Under the pieces are notes generated by a model. It had not been told where the DNA came from and did no database searches. It saw nothing but the letters and a program-made list of their open reading frames with translations. A stretch of 64,000 nucleotides of DNA from Nageia nagi (Eukaryota > Pinophyta), in NCBI GenBank assembly GCA_050084985.1, contig JBITNC010000001.1, positions 199,330,001 through 199,394,000 on the forward strand, in the 5' to 3' direction. Position 1 is the stretch's first letter, and each line of letters starts with the position of its first letter. Both the position numbers and the translations under genes were made by a program. Below, piece after piece: positions 49,071 to 60,928 of the stretch.

Positions 49071-49089
49071 TGGCATGCTCGATGGGACC
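49071..49089 (+). other. Element E possible primer-binding site
   Basis: TGGCATGCTCGATGGGACC resembles the TGGCGC...GTGGGG-type sites of Tat relatives, but lies 17 bases from the LTR end, further than usual. Either the LTR end is a little later than drawn or the site is degenerate. Confidence 0.45.
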
Positions 49090-49437
49090 TAAGCTAAATT
49101 TCATGTTTAGCAGGCATTGTTAGGCTTGATAGCATCATATAGTGGGTTATCAAATTAATACTTCAATATTATAAGGTTTTTTTAACCTTATTTGTGATTT
49201 ATATCAACCAATTAAATTTTTTGAACCCTAGCACCTCAAGAATGTAGATTAACTAGAAGTAGTGTTAGAAATTCCCTTAGATAGCCTAGATTTTAAGAGT
49301 TGTCACTTCCTTATAGGAGGACTAGATGAAAGATATCTCAAGTTGTGTCTCCTTTGATCCCTTTAAGGGATACCCCTTTATCAATTATATTTGACTCATT
49401 CCCAAAAAATCCTTTGCCTCCTACATGTCCTCCAAGT

Positions 49438-50290
49438 ATGGCTCAACCAGCAGACTTCCCTACCTAGAATAACAATCATCCTTTGGTTGTAACTGCTAAT
49501 TCACTACCTATACCTCTAGTAGCTTTTAAAGTTTTTCCTAAGTATGATGGACCTAAAAAGATGCCATATGAGCATTATCAAGATATATTATTGTTAGCTT
49601 CAATCTTCAACATCACTGATGAAATTGTGATGACAAGGTTATTATCACACTCTTCTAAAGGCAAAGTAGCTAAATGGTTCAAAATTATCACCCTCTAATA
49701 TATAAATTCATGGGAAGAGTTGTATTAGGCCCTGATTAAAATATTTTCTATAAATGGTGATGATAACATGTTCTTTAGCCTCATAGCATGTATCAAAATA
49801 CATCTGCATGAATCTATTGATGATTTTAATATTAGATTTGAAAGAACATGGAAATCTATACTAGTAAGGATAAGACCAACAAATGCTCAAACTCTAATAT
49901 ATTACTAAAAATATTTTATTCCTTACCTCAATATGCTTATTATTATGTTAAGAGATACATTTCCAAATGTTTACCAGATAGTAAAGACTGTAGAACATAC
50001 CTTGGTGTCCTCTGATAAAATGCATTTCAAAATAATCATGCCTATATTTCCAACTTTACCTCCTGAATAGACTCCATGAATAGGTCACCCTAAAGTTATA
50101 GCCTTACCACCTCCTCCCAAACCTACTGTTCAAAATTAGCTACCAACATTGCCTAATCTTGCATCCACAAGCACTAGTATTGAACCTAAATCTTAAGAAG
50201 AGGAGAGAATAAGGTAGTTGGAAATAACTATAATAAATCTAACCAACAAGCTCACTTTATAAGAAAACTAGAACCAAGTAAGTCCATTCC
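49438..50290 (+). pseudogene. gag: Element E gag, decayed
   Basis: From an ATG at 49438 (MAQPADFPT), though the frame may begin upstream. The capsid region reads FKVFPKYDGPKKMPYEHYQD, LLSHSSKGKVAKWFKIITL, then SWEELY-stop-ALIKIFS and ESIDDFNIRFERTWKSI. This is the F.G...A..WF...SW..L...F order of Ty3/gypsy Gag, with an IDDF.IRFERTW motif also seen in Tat-group elements. No zinc knuckle is evident downstream. Stops include probable Gln and Trp positions. Confidence 0.8.
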
Positions 50291-51060
50291 ATATGCTTTG
50301 TATAATATTATGAAAGAATTGAAGAAAACTCCTTTTAAGATGATAATGTTTTATGCATTAAAGATACCAGATCAATTAGATATTCTACAAGAAGTTTTAA
50401 AATTAAGAAATAGTAAAAAGAGGACAAATGAAGAAAATTCTATCTATGCTATGTTTGAAGTTATTCTACCAACTCCAATAGGTGTAACAAGACCTCCACT
50501 TTCTATTTATCCTTGAGATTAGAAGGTTGGGTCGTAAATAATTGTATGATTGATCCTAGAGCTACCATAACTGTTATTGCTAAAGTTGTTATAGATGAAA
50601 TGAAATTATACATTATAAGATGCATTGATGGTGTCATATAGTTAGATTCTTCCTTATTAGATGTTGTTGGTATTGTTAAAGGTGTTCAAATAACATTGAA
50701 TACCTTCTTTGATATTTGTGTTGTCCAAGACATTATTGTAGTTGATATTCCACCTCTATTTGGAATTTATCTTTTCAAAGAATTTACTACTAAATTGAGA
50801 GGGTACCTGGCCTTAGATTATAGTCATCTTCTACTTCTTTTTCAAAACAAACAGGTGAAGATTCTAAATGAGGGCACTAGAATTGTCCATCTCAAGAGGA
50901 TCAATGAAGTAAATTCTATAAATGATCCATAACTAGTGTAAATATTTAAAAGTGACACACTAAGAGAATCACTACTAACAACCAAAGTTCTATCAGCCAT
51001 TGATTTGAATTATCAAGTCATAGATGCTAGCATGGGTAATTATTATATATATGAGAAAGT
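50291..51060 (+). pseudogene. pol: Element E aspartic protease, decayed
   Basis: After a gag-protease linker (open frame 50298-50516) the frame reads CMIDPRATITVIAKVVIDEM, where the active form has D-S-G-A-T; Ser-Gly has become Pro-Arg. VVDIPPLFGIYLFKEFTTKL and GYLALDYSHLLL follow, a well conserved post-catalytic block. This frame is the same as that of the following aRH and the start of RT. Confidence 0.8.
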
Positions 51061-51084
51061 TTAGCTAGTTTTATTTTCTACTAA

Positions 51085-51490
51085 TAAAGAACATGAGGTA
51101 TGGGTGATGTATTTTGATGGTTCTCGATGTAGATATGGATGTGGAGCTGGAGTTGTCTTCAAATCTCCAAAGGGGACTACCAAAAAATTCTCCTTCTAAT
51201 TCACATGGACTTGTACAAATAATGCTACTAAATGTGAAGCCCTTTATTTAAGGTTATCTAAATAAATCATTTTAGGTATTATATGCTTGATTTTCCATGG
51301 TGATTATGAGTTAGTCATCAAGCAAGTTAGAAATTAGATCAATGCAAAACACCATTATTTGAAAAACTACAAGAATAGAGTGTGAGATTTATTAGAGTCA
51401 TTTCTAGCTATCAATTTTGTATCTATCCCCAAAAACCACAACCAAATATTTTATGCACTTGCTATAAAAGGAGCATGTTATAACCTTTCT
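51085..51490 (+). pseudogene. pol: Element E archaeal-type RNase H (aRH), upstream of RT
   Basis: Reads VWVMYFDGSRCRYGCGAGVV, FKSPKGTTKKFSF, TNNATKCEALYLRLSK, then LIFHGDYELVIKQVRN and YLKNYKNRV. The expected Asp, Glu, Asp positions are visible (YFDGS, KCEAL, HGDYE). It lies between protease and RT and shares one reading frame with both (the frames of 50696, 51107 and 51962 agree), so this is the element's own polyprotein order rather than a patchwork. Confidence 0.85.
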
Positions 51491-51950
51491 CAACATAAAA
51501 GAGGAGCTCTTGGAGTCAAAGTTCAATGTAGGCCTTCAATACCAAATATTATGAACTTTTGGTAGGTGTTTGACTCTAATGAGCATATTATTAATTTCTT
51601 TATAGATGAAGTAGAGGCTCACTTTTTTAATACTTAAGAAATATCTAATTATTTCTAAGAATTAGACATCATTTAGCTTAGAAATACTATAGTACCAAAA
51701 GGACTACTCTCTTTTGAAAGACTATTTGATTTAGAAGATGTCCTAAAGGCCAAGTCTTTAGTCATCTTGAAGGAGAATTATGTTAAGCTAGAGGTAGATC
51801 TTGGTAAATTCATAAAAGTTGGTTCAGAATATTTTGGTGAAGAAAAGATTGCTATTTCTCAAATTTATCATGAGTTTTTATAAGTAATTACTTGGAATTA
51901 CAATGATCTTAAGACATATGACAAAGATGTCATCCAACACATAGTTGAAC
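51491..51950 (+). pseudogene. pol: Element E linker between aRH and RT
   Basis: Roughly 150 codons in the same frame, with stops. Contains EDVLKAKSLVILKENYVKLE and YFGEEKIAISQIYHEFL, without a recognised domain. Ends at the RT lead-in DVIQHIVELESDAKPYRQKQ. Confidence 0.6.
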
Positions 51951-52740
51951 TTGAGTCAGATGCTAAACCATATAGGCAAAAGCAAAGACTTGTAAATCCA
52001 AAAATAGAAAAAGCTATGAAATAGAAGTTAATTAAACTCTTGATTAAAAAATTATTTATCCTATTAAGCATTCTTCTTCAGTTACAAATTTAGTTCTTGT
52101 AAGAAAGAGAAATGGAGAAATCAAACTCTGCATTGATTTTAAAATTTTGAATAAAGTATCTCTAAAATATAATTATCTTCTCCCACCTATGGAATAGATC
52201 TTACACATAGTAGCTGAAGCTTATTATTTTTCAATGATAGATGGTTACTCAAGATTTAATTAGATTTGGATGAAGGATGAAGATTAGTTCAAGATAGTAT
52301 TTATGACTAAATGGGGCACATTTGCTTTTCAAAGGATGCCATTTGGTATTTCTAATGCAGGAGCTACTTTTCAAAGAGCCAATGGATCATGCATTTGGTG
52401 AGCTAATAAAAAAAATCATATTAATTTATCTAGATTATATTACTATCTTCTCCAAAAGTAGAAGTGATCATCTAGAATATCTAAGATTAGTCTTTGAAAA
52501 ATGCATGAAGTTTGACATTTCAATCAACTTAAAAAAGTTAGTTTTTATGGTCAACCAAGGAAAGCTACTTGGCCACATTATCTCAAAAGAGAGGTCAGAA
52601 ATTGATCTAGATATATTAAAAGCTATAGAGGCATTACCACTCCCCTATAACAAGGTCTTACAATCATTTCTTGGTTAGATCAATTTTGTTAAAAAATTTA
52701 TTAATAATTTTTTAGAAATTGTCTCCAATAACTTCAATAA
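51951..52740 (+). pseudogene. pol: Element E reverse transcriptase, decayed
   Basis: In order: AKPYRQKQRLVNPKIEKAM, LVRKRNGEIKLCIDF, YFSMIDGYSRFN-stop-IW, WGTFAFQRMPFGISNAGATF, then the YxDD box as YLDYITIFSKS (second Asp lost). GKLLGHIISKERSEIDLD follows and the thumb ends near QSFLG. A frameshift near 52035 and an extra A near 52379 move the frame; the stretch 52322-52678 is open. The copy cannot have RT activity. Confidence 0.9.
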
Positions 52741-52779
52741 TAAAGAAATATGTTGTATTTTCCTAGTATTGTAAAGCAA

Positions 52780-53275
52780 AATTAGCTTTCAAAGAGATAA
52801 AAAAGGCTATAATAGAAGCTCCTATGCTTAAAATCCTTGATATGTCAAAAAAATTCATCATTTATGCACATGGAGCATATAGGAGCATTACTGCAATTTT
52901 TGCACAGAAGGATGATGATAATGAGGAACACCTAATTACCTTTCATTGTCAAACACTGCATCAACACTAACAAAGGTACTCATTTATTGAAAAGCAAGTG
53001 TTTTCCATTATGAAAGGACTTAAAAAGTTCAAGCATTATGTCTCCCACAATAGAATTCTTGTATACACTATTCATTTAGATGTAAGAAATTATATTATAC
53101 AAAGAGATCTAGGTGAAGGAAAAGCTGGTTGGATTACTAAAATAATGGAATATAATATAGAGATCAAGCCAACCAAGCTGATTAAAGGCAAGACTCTCTA
53201 TAAGACTATGGCTGAAGCTTCACATATGATTGCTCTTCTAGAGGATGAACAACAACTTAATCAAGAAAGTGATTA
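52780..53275 (+). pseudogene. pol: Element E RNase H, decayed
   Basis: FIIYAHGAYRSITAIFAQKD (first catalytic Asp position not Asp), EKQVFSIMKGLKKFKHYV, then LDVRNYIIQRDLGEGKAGWI and MEYNIEIKPTKLIKGKTL. This is the typical Ty3/gypsy RNase H plus connection. Open at 52998-53276. Confidence 0.85.
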
Positions 53276-53289
53276 GATTAAGAAAATTA

Positions 53290-54482
53290 TTATTTATTTT
53301 AAAATGGGTAAGTGCCCTAAATATTTATATAGATTCCAAAAAAGGAGGTTTAGGTTGCATGCCCTTAAACTTGTTATGATAAATGATCGCTTGTATAGAA
53401 AATTTTTTGATCAAACCCTTCTTATATGTGTGATTGAAGATGAATCCCAAAGGATATTGCATGAATTTCATTACAAATTTTTGGTGAGCATTATAGTGGA
53501 CCAACTATAGCATCAAAGGTGTTACAAGTAGGATATTATTAGCTCACTATATTTTAGAATTCATTTAAGATTGCATGGGAATGTGATAAGGGCAACAAAT
53601 TTTTGGGAAAGAGAAGACAAGCTACAATGCCTATAAAACCTATGATAGTCAAAGAGCCTTTTCAATAGTGGGGTATGGACTTTATTGGTGTCATAAACCC
53701 TAATTCCTCAATAAGTCACAAATTTATTTTGACTACAACAAACTACTTCACTAGATGGTCAGAGGCTATGCCATGCAAAAATGTAGATCAAGAAGTTGTG
53801 ATAGAAATGATTAAAAGGATAATCACCCACTTTGGAATCTCATAAATTATAGTGTCAAATAATGGTCCAACATTTAACAAAGGCAATCTATCAAGCTTTG
53901 TAGCTCAGTATGGAATCTACTGGTTATTCTCTTCAAACTATTACCCATAGAGTAATGGGTTAGTTGAATCAACTAACAAAAATCTAACATGGATTATCAA
54001 GAGAATAATTGAAGGGAATATTAAATAGTGGCATACATAGTTGGACTATGCATTATGGGCTAATAGAATTAGTATAAAATCAACAATAAAGACATCCCCA
54101 TATGCATTAGTATATGGTAAAATACCAATGTTGCAAAAACATGACTTTGAACTATTATAGTCCAGATATAATCAACTCCTAAAATTGGAGGAAGATTGCA
54201 ATAAAGCATATGAGTCATTCTAGCATTTCAAACACATCATCAAGAGGTGGTTTGATAAGAAAAAGTCTTCTTAGGTGAAGTTTGAATTGGGTGATATTAT
54301 CCTCAAATAGGATGAGGAAAGAGCAAGACCTGAAAGATACCAAAAATTTGACTTTCTTTGGAGTAGACCTTACATCATTACCTAGGCCATGCAAAATAAT
54401 ATGTTCAAATTACAAGATGTTACCAGGTCCCAGGAATTACCTATTCCCATCAACAGGATCTATTCAAAACATTATCGAGTGA
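53290..54482 (+). pseudogene. pol: Element E integrase, decayed
   Basis: The finger region lies near 53370-53560 (RLYRKFFDQTLLICV, RILHEFHYKFLV). The core reads WGMDFIGVINPNSSISHKFI, ITHFGIS-stop-IIVSNNGPTF (catalytic Asp now Asn), then NGLVESTNKNL with the Glu kept, and TSPYALVYGKIPM. The C-terminal part runs to about 54480. Frame changes occur between finger and core and after the core. Confidence 0.86.
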
Positions 54483-55053
54483 TGAGGTAAACTTGCATTC
54501 CTTGCAAGACATTGTATAGTATAAATATTGTAAATGTTTATTTCAAAAAAAAAATTAATTAATTAATTATTATTTCATAATTTTCAAAAAAGTAAAGTAT
54601 TTAATGATCAAATTTAATTTAGTATTATTACAAGTTAATGTTAGCATATTGCCTAGCTATCAACTTTAATTTAGCTTATTCAAGAGTTAATGTTGACATG
54701 TTACCTAGCTATCATTGAATTAAATAGCATTTAAGGAAAGATTTCCTTAGATTTCATGAACCATCATATAAGTACAACAAATTAATTTTGGTGTGCTTTG
54801 AATTTATTAATCTAACTTATGCCAGCTCAATCCATATAGTGCATGGGTCTCAATATCCTTAAGTAATTACCATTAATAGAAATCTTGTCAACTTTGGACA
54901 AATAAAACTCTTCCCTTTCTCTATAGTTCAACACTTAGCTAATTTTAAGCACTCAAGTTTTTAAAGCATTCAAAGCTAAGAGATTTCAGAGTCAAGTTGT
55001 AGTGAGAAAGAGAAATGTTGTAGGACCTTGCATTACATAGAATACAATTTTTA
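54483..55053 (+). other. Element E gap between integrase and the extra ORF
   Basis: About 570 bases without coding motifs. It includes ATTAATTAATTAATT near 54552 and, at 54908-54926, CTCTTCCCTTTCTCTATAG, which looks like a pyrimidine tract with a 3' splice site, 128 bases before the next ORF's ATG. Confidence 0.5.
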
Positions 55054-58000
55054 ATGATTACCAGAGGTTTAAAGAAAGGTGATAATATCATGGTGACTTC
55101 TCAGTCATCTTCTACAGCCAAAGTGGAACAAATCGACACTAACTTGCTCTCTCTACAAGAAAAATATCTCGAGAATGCATTCGAAGTGAACTAGACTAAG
55201 ATGGGAGTAGTTAATCACATGGATACATGGAGAGCCAACCTTAGCCATATTCTTTTGGGGCTTAATACACCTAAGGTGAGGGAAAAGGGAAAATTGCTTG
55301 CTCATTCAAGGAAGGATGTTATGATTGATCAAGGATTGGCATATTATGTGCCCTTTAAGTCCTTCACCTATCACGAGCTCTTGTACTCTCTTGCACACAA
55401 GCATCATCAAAAGGGGTACCAAATTGATATGTTCAAGAGCACTAAAGAGTGAGACACTGCTAAGCTAGTGTTTGAAGTAATACTAGATTACTCTCCCAAT
55501 TCTATTGTCTAAGCATTTGCTATTCTAGCATACTAGACATTTCATGTTAAAAAATAGATTGATTTAAAAAAGGAGAAATATGATTTTTACATCAATCAAG
55601 ATGAGATGCTCAGCTAGATTAGTGGAAGATACTAGGATAGTAGAAAGGAAAAACTCTTGGTGAGATACCAAATAGCTCTTTTTGAAAAGATGAAAGATAG
55701 AAAAGTATTGTAGGCACTCATGATCATTTTGAGAAAGAAGACCCAGATAGAAGTAGAAGAAACCATGGTGCACATGGCCTATAATTTCTTAGAAGCCCAT
55801 GTCTGCTATGATTTCTTGGCTTTCATAATCAAATAAATCAAAAGATGTTTATTCAAAATAGGAAAATTAGATTTTAGACATTCTTCCTATCTCTTGTGGC
55901 TTTTTGTCCATCAAAATTTAGACAAATTTATAGAGGTAGGGCTTCTAATTGAGCCAACTAATTCCAATGTTGTGATGGTGCCAATTGACTTGATGGTGCT
56001 AGTTTTGACCAAGTTGCATGGATCCTACTACGAGTTTATGAACAAGTTCTATGTAATAGTAGTAAAATTTTTGATTGGAAATATTCCTAGTAGGTTGCAT
56101 AAAAGCATAATGAGGGAGCTATAAGGTGAGAGTAAAATTAGTGATTGGTACTTCTTAAGAGATTACATTGTAATAATAATGTATGGGTATTTTGAAAAAC
56201 CCTTCTTTTTGCCCAAGTATGTTACCTCCCAATTATATTCAATAGAAATGGGTAGGCAAATTTGTGCTATAGAAAGTAAATATGAGGATGCAAGCAATTT
56301 CAAGTCTATTGTAAATATACTAGCATTTATTGAAAATTTCACTCTATTAGAGATAGGATGTACAAATAGTATTACCCAATTCATTGTACAAAATTTCAAA
56401 TTAGATAAAGTGGGAATTGCATGGATGTATGACCTATCAAGGGAAATAACTTAGTTAATAAGGACTAGCAAGAAACATCCAACATTCATTCATGACAGTA
56501 AGCCCCATTCTGAGTATTTTGTAAATAAAATAGAGCAAGAGGTAGAATTATACCAAGATTGGGAATTTGTACCTCTAAATAAAGCTTGGATGGCTCTATA
56601 AGGAATAAGAAAGTATATAAATTGGAAGAATAAGAGGCAATATTTTATCTTCAACCTAGATGTCCTCACCTAATTAACATATCTTGGGTGGGATCCTAGT
56701 AAAATTCATTATTTCACAAAATTCAGACTTGAATACACCACAAAAATTCACATATTGAAGGGGAATTATTTGAAAAGTTCAAATATGAAAAATATTGGAA
56801 GGCAAAGTATTCTAAAGATCCTCTACCAAATTTGGGATAGCCTCTTCCTCCTCATTTTCATGGGAAACCTACTACATAGGAGAAGATAGTGCAAGTGATG
56901 CAAACATCTGGCATGGTTTGAGTCCTAAATAAGGGACAAGAAGATCCTCTAGATGCCACCACTTATTTCTAGAAACCATCTTCCAAGAAGAAAAGAAAAA
57001 TTCAAACTCTTGCTCAAAGAGAGCAGATATTAGAGAAGGAGCAAAAGCCCATTAAAAGGCCTAGGACAACTACAACAAGGTCATAGTCACAAATGACTTT
57101 ACCTTCATCTTCAAAGGCAATGGAAGAAGTTCCAAAGGTGGTCATACAAGAAGCAAAAACTTTTGATCCTAAAGAGTTTAAAGAGCTATAAGATATAGAA
57201 GCTGGTGGTGTAGGACAAGCCCAATAATAATAGTAAAAAGAAACCCCAGTAGAGGAACAAAACCAGATACAACAAAGCAAGGAAAGTGTACCTAAGGCTG
57301 AAAAGATAGTAATAGGGGCACCCAAAGGAGGATCAAGAGATGATGGAGATGATGATGAATTCAAAAAGAAGGACTCAAGCCTAATGGATAAGCCTAAGGA
57401 ACAAGGTGAGGTAATGGAAGAGGCCAAACTTGAATTAGAAGCCTAGCAATTACTCCTTCCCAAGAATCCCAACCAACTCAATAAGCTGAGACACCTATTA
57501 TAGGTGAAATAATTTCCACTCATTTTTTTATTCCTATTTCTTTGTAAGAGAAAATAAAGTCTATTTTTTTCTACACAAATTGTAGAGCCCATTAATTGGA
57601 CAACTTTTATAAATAAATCTCTTGTGCACCTTGAGAAACATTCAAGAATTTTGAGTAAAGTAACAGAGATAAGAGATATGAAAATTACTCACATGCCTTT
57701 CAAAGAAGGGCATCTAGAGCTGACTCCCATAGCTATAATAAATGTAAATATGTAGAGTTCACTAGTTATTGATTAGTTTAGATTTTTTATGAACACTTCA
57801 ATCGAAGTTGGAAAGAGTATTTAGTCAATGGAGATTAAAATAGAGAAATTAAATAAAAAAACTTGATCAATATAAGAAGGACTACTCTCTTAAGGATAAA
57901 ATAATAGTTGGGTTGTAGAACAAGAATAAAGATTTGATTATAAAGCTTGAGAAATAGAAGATTAAATTTGATAAGAGCATGGTAACATCAAGAGCTAAGT

Positions 58001-58878
58001 TAGACACTACAAATCAAGTAATAGAGGACCTCAAAGCTCAAGTTGCAATTGTGGACACTCAAAAAATAAAATAGATTGAGGCTAAGATGCAAATAGTCAA
58101 TACAGCAAATAAGGTTCTATTAGAAGATAATGCAAAGTTGTTACTACTAATAAATAATTTTAAAAACTTCTTAGTAGAACAAGTTGGTAATATAATGATA
58201 ACATTATCTCACTTGTATCTACTCAAGGAGGAAGTTATACAGGCCATTAAAGAATTTCATGCTCAAAGTGCTATTCATAAGCTAGCTCTAGATATACCTA
58301 GAAATGTTTTAAAAAGGATGCAAGTGCGATTAAGGATAGTGACTAAAAAGGAGTTTGCCATAGTCTCCTCCAAGTCAAAATAGTCCTATCAGAAGAGAAT
58401 CCAAGAAATTTGTAATCTCTAGAATCTAGCATTCAATATGGACATAAATAAACATCAACTCATAATAGAGTTGGGATTTGTTAACAAATTCTTTAATTCT
58501 TTAGTTGAAATAAAAGCTCCTAAGATATGGGAAGAATAGAATGTATAGGGTAGTGCTACCAATTGGGTAGCCAATACCATTCAATTTTTGGAGCAATCTT
58601 TTTCTAAGACACAAATCTCAAATCTACAGTAAATAAATGATTTGGCTCAAGAAGCCATTGTAAAACTTTTACATGCTGGAAGGTTAAATAGTGTCTTGGA
58701 AGGGTATAGAGTAGATAATAAAAAGATTAAGATATCCCTCATCCTCTTGCAACCTAATTAAAAAGAATTGAGTGAACTAAAGAAAAGGATGTAGGCATTC
58801 CTCCCTCTAAACATGATGGTAGCAATTGAGACTGCAACTAGGTCCACTTTTAGGCATGCTACTAGGAGTAGCAATTGA
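55054..58878 (+). pseudogene. Element E additional sense ORF (about 1270 codons), unknown function
   Basis: From an ATG at 55054 (MITRGLKKGDNIMVTSQSSS) to a TGA at 58876. One frame is shared by 55054-56760 and again from about 57700 to the end, with frame changes between about 56760 and 57700. Roughly 25-30 premature stops, many TAG or TAA. The first half looks globular (YHELLYSLAHKHHQKGYQID; GYFEKPFFLPKYVTSQLYSI; NLDVLT-stop-LTYLGWDPSKI). The middle is charged, with a KKKRK nuclear-signal-like cluster near 56990, PIKRPRTTTTRS and an acidic DDGDDDEFKKKD. The last third is Lys/Leu-rich and coiled-coil-like. No signal peptide, membrane segment, zinc finger or known retroelement domain was recognised. 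Its place after integrase is where Athila-like elements carry env-like genes, but it does not look like an envelope protein. Confidence 0.65.
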
Positions 58879-58910
58879 TGAGTTCTTTTCTCCAACAAGC
58901 AGAGACCCTA

Positions 58911-58927
58911 AAGAGCCACCAAAAGAT
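58911..58927 (+). other. Element E weak polypurine tract
   Basis: AAGAGCCACCAAAAGAT directly before the 3' LTR; purine-rich but interrupted. Confidence 0.4.
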
Positions 58928-60923
58928 TGTATTCCTCCAAAATAACACTCAAAATTTGGGTAATTATACTATTATTCATTCTTTATTATTTCATTCTTTA
59001 GTACCTGGGAGCTATGTATATAAGAGTACCTAGGGGGAACACTATTCTTTTAGGATCTTCATGACTTGTAAGATTTTTGTATAAATTCTTCCCCTCTTCT
59101 CATTGCTTTTCCTTACATTGTCAAGAGTCATTTTTTTAGTAAATAAATTCACCTAGGAGTTTTATCATTCTTTAGTACCTGATAAATATGTAAATAAAGT
59201 TAGCCAAGAGTTATATCAATGAGACTTGTGTCAATTTCATACTCTTTTATTATTTAGTGATTGGGAGTTGATAGTCCCTAGGAATCATGTCATTTTCTCC
59301 AAGTATACTCAAGAAGTCATGAATGTAAAATTTTTTAGAGTCATATTTATTGCTTTAGAGTCCTTAAGAATTAGTGGCATAAATGTCCAGAACTTGTACA
59401 TATTCAGAGTTTCATTTTATGAAGAATATCAACAATGCCTGGGGATTTTAAAGGATGATGTCACAATTTTTTATCAAAATTAGTAGGTCTTGAAGCAAGT
59501 AATGGTAGGTGTAAATTTTTAGAGAACATCAATAGAGCCTAATGAATTTAGAAGGCAATGCCCCATTTTTATGAAAATTAGTGAGTCCTAGAGAAATCAA
59601 AATTTCTATAGAACTCACCAATTCTGAGATATGACATCATGAATTTTAGCTAAAATCAATAGGTCTTGGTTGAATCAAAATATAAATAGTACCCAAGGAT
59701 TTTAGAATGTGATGTCACATTTTTGTGAAAATCAATAGGTCCTAGAGAAATCAAAATTTTAATAGAACCCATAAATTTTGGGAGATGACATTATGAATTT
59801 TGGCTAAAATCAATGGGTGTCAAAAGAACTAGATTATCAATAGAGCTTGAAAGAAAAAATAGAGCCTACCAAGCAAGTAAAAGAGTAGTGCATGAGAAAG
59901 AACACCTAGATCCACTTCATATTAAGTGTTTAACCCCTAGGGTCCTATTAATGTGTTGACACCAACTCATTTAATAGTGGCAATTCTTCTTGATTCAAGT
60001 GAACATAATGTCTACCAACCATCATTACTCTGATTGCTGACATCCATAGTAGAGATCATAAAGATTGCAAAGAAATAGATGGAGGATAATAAAGTATACA
60101 ACCAAATCATACCAATCAATGTGCAAACAAATAACTATTCAATCAATAACAATTTTATATTCACTTAGCTATAAGATCGAGAAAGGAGAAATCAATGACA
60201 TGTTAGAAGGATAATGGCTCTATTGACATGGTTGATCAAAAGTTACAAATCCCTAAATAGTCCAAATAGTTGATGTTGATTAGTAATTTTTCACTATATA
60301 ATCTATCATAGTTGTAACATTTATGTAAATAGTGTTGTTGTAGTTGTTTCATTCAATGCTAGTAGTAATGTACATTAATGAGATTCAACCACCCAAAGAG
60401 GGGGGAGTTGTATAAATAGCTAATTTTTAGAAATTAAGAAGGTCAAACATTCTAGAAAAAAATTTCTAATCTATAAAAGCAATTCACATATGATAATGCA
60501 AATAGATAATGCTTTTCCCTCTTGCAACAAAGTGGCTATTATTGCTTTTGTGAATGTTATGTGTGGAATGTTTTCTCCAAATTGTGGTTGTGTATTGTGA
60601 TTGCAAGACCCCAAGTGTGAGATAGTATACTATTCTTAATCTTGGATATGGATTGCTACCTATGTGTAATGCCTAGGTTGTAAATTTCCTATTTTAGTTA
60701 TTTATTTGTTTATCTCTTTTCTGTAACTCTCCATCTTTTTATTCCTTTCTTGTTACTTTTGACCTTAAACATAGATAGGAATTGGCCTATAAATTGAAGA
60801 TTAAGTAAAAAACCAACACGATTACATCCCCACCACCTTTTTCTCTTTCAAAGAACCTACTATTGAGGGAAGTGGAGAATACAACTAAACCAAACCCTGG
60901 AGTTTATGCTATACCGATCAACA
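58928..60923 (+). repeat. Element E 3' LTR
   Basis: 1996 bp, TGTATTCCTC...GATCAACA, aligned with 47052-49053. TATA-like TATATAAT at 60295 matches 48425. Confidence 0.92.
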
Positions 60924-60928
60924 AGTAC
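60924..60928. other. Right target-site duplication of element E (eroded)
   Basis: AGTAC; see 47047-47051. C's LTR resumes directly after and matches 29806 onward. Confidence 0.75.

Larger units (their letters stand above)
47052..60923 (+). mobile_element. Element E, Tat-like Ty3/gypsy with aRH before RT and an extra ORF
   Basis: 13.9-kb plus-strand element with LTRs of 2002 and 1996 bp, differing by roughly 6% at their starts. The interior encodes gag, protease, an archaeal-type RNase H, RT, RNase H and integrase, then a large additional sense ORF before the 3' LTR. It sits in the 5' LTR of C. All frames are broken: the protease triad, the RT YxDD box and one integrase Asp are mutated. Confidence 0.92.

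Noticed and set aside
57014-57427. 137-codon minus-strand frame, Ser-rich
   Set aside because: Antisense to the charged middle of the extra ORF of E, whose sense frame continues from recognisable flanking sequence.
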